Shown: positions 34,994-45,371 of the stretch, in pieces | Layout of the letters: each line of letters begins with the position of its first letter | Position numbering within the stretch: position 1 is the stretch's first letter | NCBI RefSeq assembly: GCF_024707525.1 | Contig: NZ_CP062231.1 | Coordinates: 1,674,001 to 1,738,000, forward strand | Reading direction: 5' to 3' | From: Rhizobium sp. TH2 | GTDB lineage: Bacteria; Pseudomonadota; Alphaproteobacteria; Rhizobiales; Rhizobiaceae | DNA: 64,000 nucleotides | Notes under the pieces: generated by a model | Seen by the model: the letters and a program-made list of their open reading frames with translations, nothing else | Told to the model about the DNA's origin: nothing | Database searches by the model: none | Program-made: the position numbers and the translations under genes

Positions 34994-35752
34994 ATGGCTG
35001 TTTCCAATGCTGTGGCTGATAACGCCACGCCAAAATGGGAATTCAAGAATCTGCTGGCATGGGCTGTTTTTCTGGTATCGACGTTTGGAATACTCGTGAC
35101 CGGCTATTTTGCCGCCACGATCCAGGGCAGCGGCACGACCGCACGTGACGTATTCACAACGCTTGTGCCGCTGTTCAGTACATGGGTCGGAACCATCCTG
35201 GCCTTCTACTTCTCGCGTGAAAATTTCGAGACCGCCAACAGGGCGGTTGACAAGGCGATGGAGAAGCTGACGCCGGAGCAGGAGATGCAGCAGACCGCCG
35301 TCAGCCAGGTGATGAAAAAGCGCAACGCGATAAAGAGCCTCGATCTCGCCACGGCTGCCGATGAAGCCAATGTTACCATCGCCCAGATCCGCACCCTACT
35401 TGACCAGGGCTTCAGCCGGATCGCGATTTTCGCGCCCAACAATGTCATCAAGTACATCATTCACGAGGGAACGCTGAACAAATTCATCGCCGACAACGCC
35501 GCAGCCGGGACCGCTGTCGACCTGACCACTGCGAAACTGCCGGAGTTTCTCGCGTTCAAGATCGGCGCCGAGAACGTCAAGGACATCGTTTCCAAGATGG
35601 CGTTCGTCAAATTGGACGCGAACCTGCAGGACGCGCGCACGGCGATGCTCGCGGTCAAGGGCGCTCAGGACGTGTTCGTTACGAAAACAGGCAAGAAGGA
35701 CGAGCCGGTCGAGGGCTGGGTAAGCAACAACGACATCACGAAGGATATTTGA
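34994..35752 (+). CDS. Membrane-anchored protein with CBS-like tandem domain
   Basis: A 252-residue protein that I cannot name. Two membrane helices lie near residues 20-43 (LLAWAVFLVSTFGILVTGYFAATI) and 52-73 (FTTLVPLFSTWVGTILAFYFS). A charged linker follows, then two segments that look like paired CBS motifs: VSQVMKKRNAIKSLDLATAADEANVTIAQIRTLLDQGFSRIAIF, and FVKLDANLQDARTAMLAVKGAQDVFVTKTG ending in GWVSNNDITKDI. CBS pairs bind adenine nucleotides and sense energy state, so a membrane-linked nucleotide sensor is possible. The start follows aaggggg. It is a single gene with its own promoter region and no obvious operon partner. Confidence 0.65.
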   Translation: MAVSNAVADNATPKWEFKNLLAWAVFLVSTFGILVTGYFAATIQGSGTTARDVFTTLVPLFSTWVGTILAFYFSRENFETANRAVDKAMEKLTPEQEMQQTAVSQVMKKRNAIKSLDLATAADEANVTIAQIRTLLDQGFSRIAIFAPNNVIKYIIHEGTLNKFIADNAAAGTAVDLTTAKLPEFLAFKIGAENVKDIVSKMAFVKLDANLQDARTAMLAVKGAQDVFVTKTGKKDEPVEGWVSNNDITKDI

Positions 35753-35823
35753 TCGTACCAACATGCCTGGGCCGGAAGCAGCACCGATACGCGCTTCCGG
35801 CCGCGGCCGATAAAGCCCATCCG

Positions 35824-36870
35824 TCAGATCGGCATCGGATATTTCCGGATCACCGCCCTGAGATCGCGGATTACGGTATCGTCGAGCGTCAAATGCTTCG
35901 CCGAGATATCCGTCTTGAGCTGTTCCATTGTCGTGGCGCCGATGATGACCGACGTCATGAACGGCCGTGTCAGGCAGAAGGCCAGCGACATCCGCGCGAG
36001 ATCGAGATTGTGCTTCTTCGCAACCTCGACGAATTCGGCGACGGCCGGTTCCTGGTGATGGGTGAGGCGGCCGCCGATGTCGGGATTGATCGACGCGCGC
36101 GAGCCAGCGGGAATGGCGCCACCCAAATATTTTCCGGTCAGCAGACCGCCAGCCAGCGGTGAATAGGCTAGCAGCCCGATATCCTCGTGATGGGCGACTT
36201 CGGCGAAATCGAGGTCATGCTGGTGATAGAGCAGATTGTATTCGTTCTGGATCGAAGCCACGCGCGGTAGGCCGAGTTCATCGGCAAGCCGCAGATACTG
36301 CATCGTGCCCCAGACGGTATCGTTGGAGAGGCCGAAGGCGCGAATCTTGCCTGCCTTGTGCGCTTCGCCGATCGCTTCCAGGATCTCGCGGAGATTGGCG
36401 ACCACGGCCTCGCGCGGCGGCTGGCGCTCGGGCTTGTAGGTCCAGGCCTGGCGGAAATGGTAGTGGCCGCGATTGGGCCAATGGAGCTGGTAGAGGTCGA
36501 TGTAATCGGTATTGAGCCGCGTGAGACTGAGATCGATCGCCTTGCGTATCTCATCGCCGGTGATCGGCACGCCGCCGCGAATATAGTCGCGGCCGGGGCC
36601 GGCGATCTTGGTTGCCAGCACGACCTTGTCGCGATTGCCGCGCGCCTTCATCCAGGTGCCGATGAAGCGTTCGGTATCGCCCTGTGTCTCGGCCGAAACG
36701 GGCGTGGTCGGGTAGAGTTCGGCTGTGTCCAGGAAATTGACGCCCTCGGCGACGGCGTAATCCATCTGCCCATGTGCCTCGGCCTCCGTATTCTGGCTGC
36801 CCCAGGTCATGGTGCCGAGGCAGATTTCCGAAACCTGCATGCCGGTGCGGCCGAGCGGATTAAAGCGCAT
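35824..36870 (-). CDS. tas: Aldo/keto reductase, Tas type
   Basis: A 348-residue NADP(H)-dependent reductase whose N-terminus MRFNPLGRTGMQVSEICLGTMTWGSQNTEAEAHGQMDYAVAEG is close to E. coli Tas. Catalytic residues are Asp48 and Tyr53 in FLDTAELYP, Lys88 in LATKIAG and His130 in YQLHWPNRG. The HHQHDLDF-like insertion after strand 6 (NLLYHQHDLDFAEVAHHEDIG) also fits Tas. Start set at 36870 by homology; the frame runs on to 37074 without conservation. The physiological substrate is unknown. Confidence 0.88.
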   Translation of the reverse strand: MRFNPLGRTGMQVSEICLGTMTWGSQNTEAEAHGQMDYAVAEGVNFLDTAELYPTTPVSAETQGDTERFIGTWMKARGNRDKVVLATKIAGPGRDYIRGGVPITGDEIRKAIDLSLTRLNTDYIDLYQLHWPNRGHYHFRQAWTYKPERQPPREAVVANLREILEAIGEAHKAGKIRAFGLSNDTVWGTMQYLRLADELGLPRVASIQNEYNLLYHQHDLDFAEVAHHEDIGLLAYSPLAGGLLTGKYLGGAIPAGSRASINPDIGGRLTHHQEPAVAEFVEVAKKHNLDLARMSLAFCLTRPFMTSVIIGATTMEQLKTDISAKHLTLDDTVIRDLRAVIRKYPMPI

Positions 36871-37057
36871 GGAGTATCCTTGGAAATTGAAGCGAGGGCA
36901 TTGAAACGGGCGCAATCTATGCCGATTTTGTTGCAGTGCAAGGGCACGCGGCGGCGTTTTCGGGGTAAAAACCGGTTGGCAGCGGATCACCAATGCTTGA
37001 CAGGCTGCAAGATTGTGTGAATGGGAAGGCCAAATACGAGAACGAGAGGGAGCTGCC

Positions 37058-38002
37058 ATGACGGTCGCATTCACATTTCCCGGTCAGGGCAGTCAGTCCG
37101 TCGGCATGGGCAAGGAATTGGCGGACAGCTTTGCCGAGGCGCGCGCGGTGTTCGACGAGGTCGATGAGGCGCTCGGCGAAAAGCTTTCCGATGTCATGTG
37201 GAGCGGCCCCGAGGAGACGTTGACGCTGACGGCCAACGCCCAGCCGGCGCTGATGGCGGTGTCGATCGCCGCGATCCGGGTGATGCAGGCGCGTGGCCTC
37301 GATCTCAAGTCGAAGGTCGCCTATGTCGCCGGCCATTCCCTCGGTGAATATTCCGCACTCTGCGCCGCCGGCACCTTTACTCTGGCCGATACAGCGCGTC
37401 TTCTTCGCATTCGCGGCAACGCCATGCAGGCCGCGGTGCCGGCGGGCAAGGGCGCCATGGCGGCGATCATCGGGCTCGAGCATTCCGCAGTCGAAGCCAT
37501 TTGTCAGTCGGTCGCCGGGCTTGGCGCCTGCCAGATCGCCAACGACAATGGCGGTGGCCAGCTGGTCGTCTCCGGCGAGAAGGCCGCGGTCGAACAGGCC
37601 GCCGCACTCGCCAAGGAACAGAAGGCATTGCGCGCCATTCTTCTTCCCGTGTCCGCACCCTTCCATTCGCGCCTGATGGCACCGGCGGCGGATGCCATGG
37701 CCGAAGCGCTTTCCAAGGTGACTGCCAATAGCCCTGTCGTACCCATCGTCGCCAATGTCCGTGCGGCCCCGGTGACGGATGCGTCCGAGATCGTCAAGCT
37801 TCTCGTCGAGCAGGTCACCGGACAGGTGCGCTGGCGCGAGACCGTGGAGTGGTTCGCTGCGAACGGCGTCACCTCGCTCTATGAAGTCGGTTCGGGCAAG
37901 GTCCTGACCGGGCTCGTCCGCCGCATCGACAAGTCGCTGGCCGGCACGGCGGTCAATACGCCTGCCGATATCGAAGCGGCACTCGCGGCGCTCAACGCCT
38001 GA
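37058..38002 (+). CDS. fabD: Malonyl-CoA:ACP transacylase
   Basis: Loads malonyl groups onto acyl carrier protein for fatty acid chain extension. It has 314 residues. The opening FTFPGQGSQSVGMG forms the oxyanion loop, the nucleophile Ser is in VAGHSLGEYSALCAAG near residue 92, and the catalytic His is in LPVSAPFHSRLM near residue 200. Start at 37058 follows gaggga. fabG starts 27 nt after the stop, giving the fabD-fabG-acpP-fabF series. Confidence 0.95.
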   Translation: MTVAFTFPGQGSQSVGMGKELADSFAEARAVFDEVDEALGEKLSDVMWSGPEETLTLTANAQPALMAVSIAAIRVMQARGLDLKSKVAYVAGHSLGEYSALCAAGTFTLADTARLLRIRGNAMQAAVPAGKGAMAAIIGLEHSAVEAICQSVAGLGACQIANDNGGGQLVVSGEKAAVEQAAALAKEQKALRAILLPVSAPFHSRLMAPAADAMAEALSKVTANSPVVPIVANVRAAPVTDASEIVKLLVEQVTGQVRWRETVEWFAANGVTSLYEVGSGKVLTGLVRRIDKSLAGTAVNTPADIEAALAALNA

Positions 38003-38029
38003 ACAATATCAAGATAAGGATTGCGAGAC

Positions 38030-38767
38030 ATGTTCGACCTGACCGGCCGCAAGGCGCTTCTGACAGGTGCAACCGGGGGAATTGGCGAAGAGATCGCGCG
38101 GGCGCTCCACGCACGCGGCGCGACCGTCGGCCTGCACGGCACCCGCCGCGAAAAGCTTGAGCAATTGGCCGCCGATCTCGGCGAGCGGACCCATATCTTC
38201 ACCGCCAATCTCACCGACCGCGCCGCGGTGAAGGAACTGGCGAAGACCGCCGAACAGGAACTCGGCGGCGTTGATATCCTCGTCAACAATGCCGGCATCA
38301 CCAAGGACGGCCTGATGATGCGGATGAGCGACGAGGATTGGGACAATGTCCTTGACATCAATCTCAATGCCGCCTTCCTGCTGACCCGCGAATTCTGCGG
38401 CCCCATGATGAAGCGCCGCTACGGCCGCGTGGTCAACATCAGCTCGGTGGTCGGCACGACGGGCAATCCGGGTCAGGCCAATTACTGCGCCTCCAAGGCC
38501 GGAATGGAAGGTTTCACCAAGGCGTTGGCCGCTGAAGTCGCGACGCGCGGCATCGTCGCCAACTGCGTCTCGCCGGGCTTCATCGAAAGCGCGATGACCG
38601 AAAAGCTGAACGACAAGCAGAAGGAAACGCTTTTCGTGAAGATTCCGATGAAGCGCATGGGCCTGGGCAAGGAAGTCGCCGCTGCCGTCTGTTTCCTCGC
38701 ATCCGAAGAATGCTCCTACATCACCGGTCACGTGCTGCATGTGAACGGTGGCATGGCGATGCTCTAA
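38030..38767 (+). CDS. fabG: 3-oxoacyl-ACP reductase
   Basis: NADPH-dependent reduction of 3-ketoacyl-ACP, the first reductive step of each cycle. It has 245 residues. TGATGGIG is near residue 12, DILVNNAGITKDGLMMRM near 80, catalytic Ser in VNISSVVGTTGNPGQANYCASKAGM with the YxxxK Tyr and Lys in the same stretch, and a C-terminal ITGHVLHVNGGMAML typical of FabG. The ATG at 38030 has aagga 10 nt upstream; a TTG at 38021 is less likely. Confidence 0.95.
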   Translation: MFDLTGRKALLTGATGGIGEEIARALHARGATVGLHGTRREKLEQLAADLGERTHIFTANLTDRAAVKELAKTAEQELGGVDILVNNAGITKDGLMMRMSDEDWDNVLDINLNAAFLLTREFCGPMMKRRYGRVVNISSVVGTTGNPGQANYCASKAGMEGFTKALAAEVATRGIVANCVSPGFIESAMTEKLNDKQKETLFVKIPMKRMGLGKEVAAAVCFLASEECSYITGHVLHVNGGMAML

Positions 38768-39096
38768 GCAACGAATTGACCAGCTCCCGCGTTTCGTTCG
38801 AAAGGGGCGGTAAAGCGGTTGAAAAACTTGGGCAAGAACCGCTGGGGAAACACCCCTGAACAGCCGGGAATTGCTCATTTTCAGGCTTTGCGCGGGAAAT
38901 AAACCGTGTTAAGCCGCAGGAGACTGAGTGCAGTCTCTAGAATGGCGCTTGCAGGACTAAAATCGGTTTAGACTGGATTTTGGACATGCGAGCCGCTAGA
39001 TGGAACTGCCGCTCCCGCCTTTTGGGGAAGAGCGGTGCAAATCGGGTATTGACGCCACTCCTGGCGCATAAACAGACGAAGGTCGAGGAAACCGAC
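38768..39096 (+). other. 329-nt leader region of acpP
   Basis: No gene is seen. Three small inverted repeats are present: agcggtt/aaccgct, gagact/agtctc and ccgctc/gagcgg. The length suggests that acpP has its own promoter separate from fabG, as expected for one of the most abundant proteins. I could not fix a convincing -35/-10 pair. Confidence 0.4.
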
Positions 39097-39333
39097 ATGA
39101 GCGATATCGCAGAACGCGTAAAGAAAATTGTGGTGGACCATCTGGGCGTGGAAGCCGACAAGGTGACCGAAGCCGCCAGCTTCATCGATGATCTGGGCGC
39201 AGATTCTCTCGATACCGTCGAACTCGTGATGGCTTTCGAAGAAGAATTCGGCGTGGAAATCCCCGATGACGCCGCCGACTCGATCCTGACGGTTGGCGAT
39301 GCGGTGAAGTTCATCTCCAAGGCCCAGGCCTGA
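39097..39333 (+). CDS. acpP: Acyl carrier protein
   Basis: 78 residues, acidic, beginning [42 protein letters not shown]. Ser37 in the DSL motif is the site for the 4'-phosphopantetheine arm. Carries growing acyl chains between FabD, FabG and FabF encoded around it, and feeds lipid A and phospholipid synthesis. The ATG follows gaggaa with good spacing. Confidence 0.97.
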   Translation: MSDIAERVKKIVVDHLGVEADKVTEAASFIDDLGADSLDTVELVMAFEEEFGVEIPDDAADSILTVGDAVKFISKAQA

Positions 39334-39349
39334 TCATTCCGGGTTGGCT

Positions 39350-39381
39350 CTGCCGGGCAGACTTTTGTCGCCCGGCAGTTT
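39350..39381 (+). terminator. Hairpin terminator or attenuator after acpP
   Basis: A perfect 9-bp stem (ctgccgggc at 39350-39358, gcccggcag at 39370-39378) with an 11-nt loop and ttt directly after. The T run is short, so termination is probably partial, letting acpP exceed fabF in expression. Confidence 0.6.
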
Positions 39382-39432
39382 GCTATCCGGCATGAATTAA
39401 TGAACAGACTTGAGTAGGGTGGAGAATAAGCC

Positions 39433-40695
39433 ATGAGACGCGTCGTTATCACGGGGCTTGGAATGGTGACCCCGCTTGGATGTGGTGTTGAGGCGACCTG
39501 GGCGAACGCGCTTGCTGGAAAAAGCGGCGCTCGCAGGGTCACCGAATTCGAAGTCGAGGACCTGCCGGCGAAGATTGCCTGCCGGCTGCCCTTCGGCGAT
39601 GGCTCCAACGGCACGTATAATGCCGACGACTGGATGGAGCCGAAGGAACAGCGCAAGGTCGATCCCTTCATCATCTACGGCATGGCAGCCGCCACCATGG
39701 CGCTGGACGATGCCGGCTGGCATCCCGAAACGGATGAGGACCAGATCGCCACCGGCGTGCTGATCGGCTCCGGCATCGGCGGCGTCGAAGGCATAGTCGA
39801 GGCGGGCTACACGCTCCGCGACAAGGGCCCCCGCCGCGTATCCCCCTTCTTCATTCCCGGCCGCCTGATCAACCTGGTCTCGGGACAGGTCTCGATCCGC
39901 CACAAGCTGCGCGGTCCGAACCATTCGGTCGTGACCGCTTGCTCCACCGGCGCGCATGCGATCGGCGATGCTGCGCGGTTGATCGCGCTGGGCGACGCGG
40001 ACGTCATGGTCGCGGGCGGCTCGGAGTCGCCGGTGTCGCGGATTTCGCTCGCGGGTTTTGCCGCCTGCAAGGCACTGTCGACGGATTTCAACGACGAGCC
40101 TGAACGTGCCTCGCGACCCTATGACAAGGACCGCGACGGTTTCGTTATGGGCGAGGGCGCCGGTATCGTCGTGGTCGAGGAGTTCGAGCACGCCAAGGCG
40201 CGCGGCGCCAAGATCTATGCGGAGGTCGTCGGCTACGGTCTTTCGGGCGACGCCTACCATATTACTGCCCCCTCGGAGAACGGCGAGGGTGCCGAGCGCT
40301 GCATGCGCATGGCGCTGAAGCGAGCCGGGCTGCAGCCCAGTGAGCTCGACTACATCAACGCGCACGGCACATCCACAATGGCCGACACCATCGAGCTCAG
40401 CGCGGTCGAACGGCTCGTGGGCGATCACGCGTCCAACGTGTCGATGTCCTCGACCAAGTCGATGACCGGCCATCTCCTGGGTGCCGCCGGCGCGATCGAG
40501 GCGATCTTCTCGGTTCTCGCCATCCGCGACGGCATCGTGCCTCCCACGATCAATCTCGACAATCCTGAAGTCGAGACCAAGATCGATCTGGTGCCGAACA
40601 AGGCGCGCAAGCGCAAGGTCGATATCGCGCTCTCCAATTCCTTCGGTTTTGGCGGCACGAATGCATCGCTGATCCTGCGCCGTCTTCAGGATTGA
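39433..40695 (+). CDS. fabF: 3-oxoacyl-ACP synthase II
   Basis: Condenses malonyl-ACP with acyl-ACP and controls cis-vaccenate content. It has 420 residues. RRVVITGLGMVTPLGCG begins the thiolase fold; the active-site Cys is in VTACSTGAHAIGD near residue 170, with His in NAHGTSTMADTIEL and His in KSMTGHLLGAAGAIEA, and the C-terminal GFGGTNASLILRR. It is complete. It follows acpP by 99 nt with a hairpin between. Confidence 0.96.
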   Translation: MRRVVITGLGMVTPLGCGVEATWANALAGKSGARRVTEFEVEDLPAKIACRLPFGDGSNGTYNADDWMEPKEQRKVDPFIIYGMAAATMALDDAGWHPETDEDQIATGVLIGSGIGGVEGIVEAGYTLRDKGPRRVSPFFIPGRLINLVSGQVSIRHKLRGPNHSVVTACSTGAHAIGDAARLIALGDADVMVAGGSESPVSRISLAGFAACKALSTDFNDEPERASRPYDKDRDGFVMGEGAGIVVVEEFEHAKARGAKIYAEVVGYGLSGDAYHITAPSENGEGAERCMRMALKRAGLQPSELDYINAHGTSTMADTIELSAVERLVGDHASNVSMSSTKSMTGHLLGAAGAIEAIFSVLAIRDGIVPPTINLDNPEVETKIDLVPNKARKRKVDIALSNSFGFGGTNASLILRRLQD

Positions 40696-40806
40696 CTTTT
40701 GCCGCTCCGGAACAGACATTCCAGGGCGCTCACGCGCATCCAGTCTTGCCGCAATGCCGCTCCAATGTCTGCTTAATTGCGTGTGAAACAGTCCGAATTT
40801 TGAGGA

Positions 40807-41994
40807 ATGCATTTGACCGATCCCAACCAGACGAGCGAAGGTCAGTTTGGCCGCGCCGCCAATGGCGGTGACGCCCAGACGCGCATCATACCGAAGTCGC
40901 CGAAGGAGGCGCTGAGGCCTGAAAAGGTGCCGCTGCCGCCACGCCGCTCGCGCGAGGCCCGCAGCCAGCTCGTCATCTTCCTCAATTTCGTGATGACCCT
41001 GGTCACCTTATTGACTGTCGCCGCCGTGGCGCTTGTCTATTACTTTTTCCGCGAATACCAGGTGCCAGGCCCACTTGAAGCCGACACCACATTCCTCGTC
41101 CGCGAGGGCGCCGGCATCAACGAAATCGGCCAGAGCCTGGAGCGCAAGGGCATCATTTCCCAGTCGCGCATCTTCACCACGGTCACCAAGTTCCTCGGCG
41201 AGGACCAGAAATCGCGCCATGGCGAGTATGAGGTCAAGGCAAAGTCCTCGATGTTGGAGATCATGGATCTCTTCAAGTCGGGCAAGTCGATCCAGTATTC
41301 GCTGACGCTGCCGGAAGGCCTGACCGTCAAGCAGATGTTCAAGCGGCTCGCCGCCGACACCGTGCTTGAAGGCGATCTGCCGGTCGAGCTGCCGCCCGAG
41401 GGCAGCCTGAGACCCGACACCTACAAGTTTACGCGTGGCAACAAGCGCAACACCATCGTCACCCAGATGAAGAATGCGCAGCAGAAGATTCTCGACGAGG
41501 TTTGGGAGAAGCGCGACAAGGATTCGCCGCTCGCCTCGAAGGAAGAAATGCTGATCCTCGCCTCGATCGTCGAGAAGGAGACCGGCAAGGCCGACGAGCG
41601 GCCGCAGGTCGCCTCCGTCTTCCTCAACCGTATCAAGAAGGGCATGCGCCTGCAGTCCGACCCGACCATCGTCTATGGCCTCTTCGGCGGCGACGGCAAG
41701 CCCTCCGACCGCGAGCTGACCTCGGCTGATGTCGACAAGGAAACGCCCTACAATACCTATGAGATCGACGGCCTGCCGCCGACGCCCATCGCCAATCCGG
41801 GCCGTGCCGCGCTCGAAGCGGTCGCCAATCCATCGCGCACCGAATATCTCTATTTCGTGGCTGACGGCACGGGCGGGCATGCTTTCGCCGCGACGCTCAA
41901 GGAGCACAACGAGAATGTGGCGCGCTGGCGCAAGTTCCAGGCGGACCAGAAGAACGGCGCGCAGGAACCAAATACTGAGACCCAGCCAGACTGA
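40807..41994 (+). CDS. mltG: Endolytic murein transglycosylase MltG
   Basis: Cleaves nascent glycan strands at the inner membrane, limiting chain length. It has 395 residues. A cytoplasmic N-terminal tail precedes one membrane helix (about residues 57-80: LVIFLNFVMTLVTLLTVAAVALVYYFF), then a LysM-like subdomain. The YceG catalytic domain has the active-site Glu in LASIVEKETGKADERPQVASVFLNRI, then MRLQSDPTIVYGL and YNTY. Linkage to fabF upstream and yicC-gmk downstream is the usual rhizobial order. Confidence 0.93.
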   Translation: MHLTDPNQTSEGQFGRAANGGDAQTRIIPKSPKEALRPEKVPLPPRRSREARSQLVIFLNFVMTLVTLLTVAAVALVYYFFREYQVPGPLEADTTFLVREGAGINEIGQSLERKGIISQSRIFTTVTKFLGEDQKSRHGEYEVKAKSSMLEIMDLFKSGKSIQYSLTLPEGLTVKQMFKRLAADTVLEGDLPVELPPEGSLRPDTYKFTRGNKRNTIVTQMKNAQQKILDEVWEKRDKDSPLASKEEMLILASIVEKETGKADERPQVASVFLNRIKKGMRLQSDPTIVYGLFGGDGKPSDRELTSADVDKETPYNTYEIDGLPPTPIANPGRAALEAVANPSRTEYLYFVADGTGGHAFAATLKEHNENVARWRKFQADQKNGAQEPNTETQPD

Positions 41995-42020
41995 GTTCTC
42001 AAGGCCGGGGGGCCAGCACA

Positions 42021-42911
42021 ATGGCATTGCAATCCATGACGGGCTTTGCCCGCCTCGACGGACAAGCCGGCCGTCATCAATGGGCGTGGGAACTGCGCTC
42101 GGTCAACGGCAAGGGCCTCGATGTCAGGCTGAGGCTGCCGCAGGGCTTCGAGCGGATGGAAGCTGAAGCGCGGCGCATTCTGTCAGTGCGTTTCTCGCGC
42201 GGTAATATCCAGGCCACACTCTCGCTGCAGTCGGGCGAGTCGAGGGTCGAGGCCGTGGTCAACCAGGCCGCACTTGATGCCGTCATGGCGCTCAAGGACC
42301 AGCTTGCCGATGTGATCGATCCGGCACCGATCCGGTTCGATACGCTGCTCGGCATTCGCGGTATCATCGATTTCAAGGATGCTGCGGACGGCCAGGACGA
42401 CTTGGAAGCGCTTGACGCCGGGCTGTTGCAGGCTGTTGAACGCGCCTCTGCTGCCATGGCCGCGATGCGCGAGGCGGAAGGCGCGGCCCTCGCCGCCGTG
42501 CTTCTCGCCCAGGTCGGCGCCATCGAGAAGCTGACCCTGATGGTCGAGACCGATCCATCCCGGACAGCCGACCAGATCCGCGCACGGCTCGAAGCGCAGG
42601 TCGCCACGCTGATGGAAGGCGCCTCAAGCACGCTCGATCGCGACCGGCTGCATCAGGAAGTCGCGATCCTCGCCACCAAGGCCGATGTCCGGGAAGAGAT
42701 CGACCGGCTTAAGTCGCACATCGCGGCCGCGCGCGATCTGCTCCACAAGGGCGGGCCGGTGGGGCGCAAGCTCGATTTCCTGGCGCAAGAATTCAATCGC
42801 GAATCGAACACGATCTGTTCTAAATCCAACAGCGCGGCGGTGACCGCGGCGGGGATCGAGCTCAAGGTGGTCATCGACCAGTTCCGCGAGCAGGTGCAAA
42901 ATCTGGAGTGA
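42021..42911 (+). CDS. YicC/YloC-family endoribonuclease
   Basis: 296 residues. The N-terminal domain starts [38 protein letters not shown] and the C-terminal DUF1732 domain contains [41 protein letters not shown]. Both are diagnostic. Members form an RNA-degrading hexamer in studied species. It is 4 nt upstream of gmk, so the two are co-translated; this pairing is widespread. Start ATG at 42021 follows a gggg-rich stretch. Confidence 0.92.
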   Translation: MALQSMTGFARLDGQAGRHQWAWELRSVNGKGLDVRLRLPQGFERMEAEARRILSVRFSRGNIQATLSLQSGESRVEAVVNQAALDAVMALKDQLADVIDPAPIRFDTLLGIRGIIDFKDAADGQDDLEALDAGLLQAVERASAAMAAMREAEGAALAAVLLAQVGAIEKLTLMVETDPSRTADQIRARLEAQVATLMEGASSTLDRDRLHQEVAILATKADVREEIDRLKSHIAAARDLLHKGGPVGRKLDFLAQEFNRESNTICSKSNSAAVTAAGIELKVVIDQFREQVQNLE

Positions 42912-42915
42912 TCGC

Positions 42916-43563
42916 ATGGCGGCGACCGAAAAGAGGCTTGTGGAGATCGCGCGGCGCGGCCTGATGCTGGTGATTTCCTCGCCGTCGGGCGCTGGAAAAT
43001 CGACCATCGCCCGCAACGTGCTCGAAGCCGATCGCGACATGTCGCTCTCGGTCAGCGTCACGACCCGTGAGCGCCGGCCCTCCGAGATTGAAGGCGTTCA
43101 TTACCATTTCGTCAGCAGGAAGGAATTCGAACGGCTGAAGAACAGCGATTCGCTGCTCGAATGGGCCGAAGTGCACGGCAACTTCTACGGCACGCCGCGC
43201 GAACCGGTGGAGGTCGCGATGTCGGAGGGCCGCGACATGCTATTCGACATCGACTGGCAGGGCGCCCAGCAATTGCAGGACAAGATGCCTGCCGACGTGG
43301 TCTCGATCTTCATCCTGCCGCCGACCATGACCGAGCTGCAATCGCGGCTCAACCGCCGTGCGGAGGACAAGGCGGAGGTGATCGCGACGCGCCTCAAGAA
43401 TGCGCGCGAGGAGATCGCCCATTGGCGGGAATATGACTATGGCGTGATCAACGACGACCTTGATCGCGCGTTCGCCTCGGTGCGTTGCATCGTCGAGGCC
43501 GAACGCCTCCGCCGCGACCGCCGCCACGGCATGTTCGATTTCGTCAGCACGCTGTTGGCCTAA
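42916..43563 (+). CDS. gmk: Guanylate kinase
   Basis: Phosphorylates GMP to GDP. It has 215 residues. P-loop [10 protein letters not shown] at residues 21-30, GMP-binding [19 protein letters not shown], and [10 protein letters not shown] are intact. The 3' end overlaps the convergent transporter gene by 4 nt (stop codons share ctaa). Confidence 0.95.
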   Translation: MAATEKRLVEIARRGLMLVISSPSGAGKSTIARNVLEADRDMSLSVSVTTRERRPSEIEGVHYHFVSRKEFERLKNSDSLLEWAEVHGNFYGTPREPVEVAMSEGRDMLFDIDWQGAQQLQDKMPADVVSIFILPPTMTELQSRLNRRAEDKAEVIATRLKNAREEIAHWREYDYGVINDDLDRAFASVRCIVEAERLRRDRRHGMFDFVSTLLA

Positions 43564-44483
43564 GCCGCCGCGAGTTTTTTTCGTGAGGGCAATGTCATCG
43601 CCGCCACTCCTGCGATGACACAGATGAGCCCGATGCCGGCTGTCTGCGTCACGGTCTCGCCGAGGAAGACCACACCGATGCCAACGCCGATCGGCACGCG
43701 GAGATAGGCCTGCGCGGTCGTGCCGACCGAGCCGAGCGTCTGCATCAGCCTGAAGAAGATCACGAAGGCGAGTGCCGTCGAGAACACCGATAGGCCGAGA
43801 AGCGCGCCGATGGACTCGGCCGATGGCGTCAATGTCCAGGGCCGGTCGACGATCAGGCTGATCGGGATGAGGATGATCGCGCCACAGATCATCGATCCGG
43901 CCGCCGGCATCATCGGATCGAGGCCCTTGAAATTCCGGCCGAAGATCGCAGCACCGGCATAGGCCATGCTGGCGAGAAGAATGGCAAACTGTGCGGGCAA
44001 CTGGTCGCCAATACCGGAAAGTGCTTCGGTGCCGATGATCAAGCAAACACCGGCCAAACCCGCAACGACGCCGAAGATCTTGCGCGCGGTCACCGCCTCA
44101 TGCCGCACCACGATCACCGTGAGCAGGAAGGTGAAGATCGGCGTTGTCGAATTCAGGATCGTTGCGAGGCCTGCATCGACGGATTGTTCGGCCCAGGCAA
44201 TCAGCGTGAATGGTATGACGCTGTTAAGGCATGCCTGGAAGAGAAACCGCCGCCATGTGGTCGCGTCACGCGGCAAGGATAGACCGCGAAGCGTGATGAC
44301 GAATACAAGGATCGAGGCGGCGATCAGCGTGCGCACCGCGATCAGCGTCACCGGCGGGATGGTTTCCACGCCGACTTTGATGAAGGTGTAGGACGCCCCC
44401 CAGAGCGTGGCGAGCGCCAGCAGCAGCAGGATATTGGTGAGCGGCTTCGAGGTGGGAGCGGTCATATCGGTCGGATCTCTCAT
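43560..44483 (-). CDS. EamA/DMT-family permease
   Basis: About 307 residues with ten membrane helices in two EamA repeats: [39 protein letters not shown] near the start and [30 protein letters not shown] in the second half. Exports small metabolites or drugs in studied relatives; the substrate here is unknown. The start is uncertain: in-frame starts exist at 44513, 44483 and 44465, and none has a strong ribosome-binding site. It follows rsmA by about 60 nt on the same strand. Confidence 0.83.
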   Translation of the reverse strand: MRDPTDMTAPTSKPLTNILLLLALATLWGASYTFIKVGVETIPPVTLIAVRTLIAASILVFVITLRGLSLPRDATTWRRFLFQACLNSVIPFTLIAWAEQSVDAGLATILNSTTPIFTFLLTVIVVRHEAVTARKIFGVVAGLAGVCLIIGTEALSGIGDQLPAQFAILLASMAYAGAAIFGRNFKGLDPMMPAAGSMICGAIILIPISLIVDRPWTLTPSAESIGALLGLSVFSTALAFVIFFRLMQTLGSVGTTAQAYLRVPIGVGIGVVFLGETVTQTAGIGLICVIAGVAAMTLPSRKKLAAA

Positions 44484-44543
44484 TGCGGATGCCGCATTCC
44501 TATCCTCGAACATCGCCACGATGCTTCGGCGCCGGTCGAAGTG

Positions 44544-45371
44544 TCACAGCAGATTGGCGATCCGGCAGAATTCCTCGATGCTGAGCGTTTCCGCCCGCCG
44601 CGACGCATCGATCTCCGCTCGGTTGAGCAGCGCTTCGCCGCCGAGCGGCTTCAGGCTCTGGCGCAGCATCTTGCGGCGCTGGCCGAAGGCGGCGTGTGTC
44701 ACGCGCTCGAGCTTGGCGAGTTCGCACGGGATCGGGTTCTTGCGCGGCTCGATATGCACCACGGTCGAGGTCACCTTCGGCGGCGGCGTGAAGGCTTGCG
44801 GCGAAAGGTCGAACATCATTTCGGCGTGGGTCAGCCAGCCGCAGAGCACGCCAAGCCGGCCGTAATGGTTGTCGTCGGCCTCCGCCACGATACGCTCGCC
44901 GACCTCCTTCTGGAACATCAGCGTCAGCGATTGCCAGAACGGCGGCCAGGGGATGGTCAGCCAGTTCACCAGAAGCTGCGTGCCGATATTGTAGGGCAGG
45001 TTGGCGACGATCTTCAGTGGCACGCCGGGTTCTACCAACTGCGCGACATCGATCGTCAACGCGTCGCCCTCGATCACAGTCAACCGCCCGGGATAGTGAT
45101 CCGAAATTTCCGCCAGCGCCGGAATCGCCCGGCGGTCGCGTTCGATGGCGATCACGTGCTTTGCGCCAAGCGCCAGCAGCGCGCGCGTCAATCCACCGGG
45201 GCCGGGGCCGATCTCGACCACGATGGCGTCGTCGATCTTGCCGGCATTGCGGGCGACCTTCTGCGTGATGTTGAGGTCGAGCAGGAAGTTTTGGCCGAGC
45301 GATTTGAGCGCATCGAGCCCGTGCTTCGCGATGACCTCGCGCAGCGGCGGCAGGCCGTCAAGTGCTGCCAT
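44544..45371 (-). CDS. rsmA: 16S rRNA (adenine1518/1519-N6) dimethyltransferase
   Basis: Also known as KsgA. Dimethylates two adenines in helix 45 during 30S assembly. It has 275 residues. SLGQNFLLD near residue 24, SAM motif [26 protein letters not shown] for adenine binding, and the C-terminal helical domain are intact. Its start overlaps the pdxA end by 14 nt, the classical pdxA-ksgA pairing. Confidence 0.95.
   Translation of the reverse strand: MAALDGLPPLREVIAKHGLDALKSLGQNFLLDLNITQKVARNAGKIDDAIVVEIGPGPGGLTRALLALGAKHVIAIERDRRAIPALAEISDHYPGRLTVIEGDALTIDVAQLVEPGVPLKIVANLPYNIGTQLLVNWLTIPWPPFWQSLTLMFQKEVGERIVAEADDNHYGRLGVLCGWLTHAEMMFDLSPQAFTPPPKVTSTVVHIEPRKNPIPCELAKLERVTHAAFGQRRKMLRQSLKPLGGEALLNRAEIDASRRAETLSIEEFCRIANLL

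Noticed and set aside
39397..40812. A 471-codon open frame antisense to fabF
   Set aside because: FabF has all active-site residues on the plus strand. The reverse frame shows only shadow composition.
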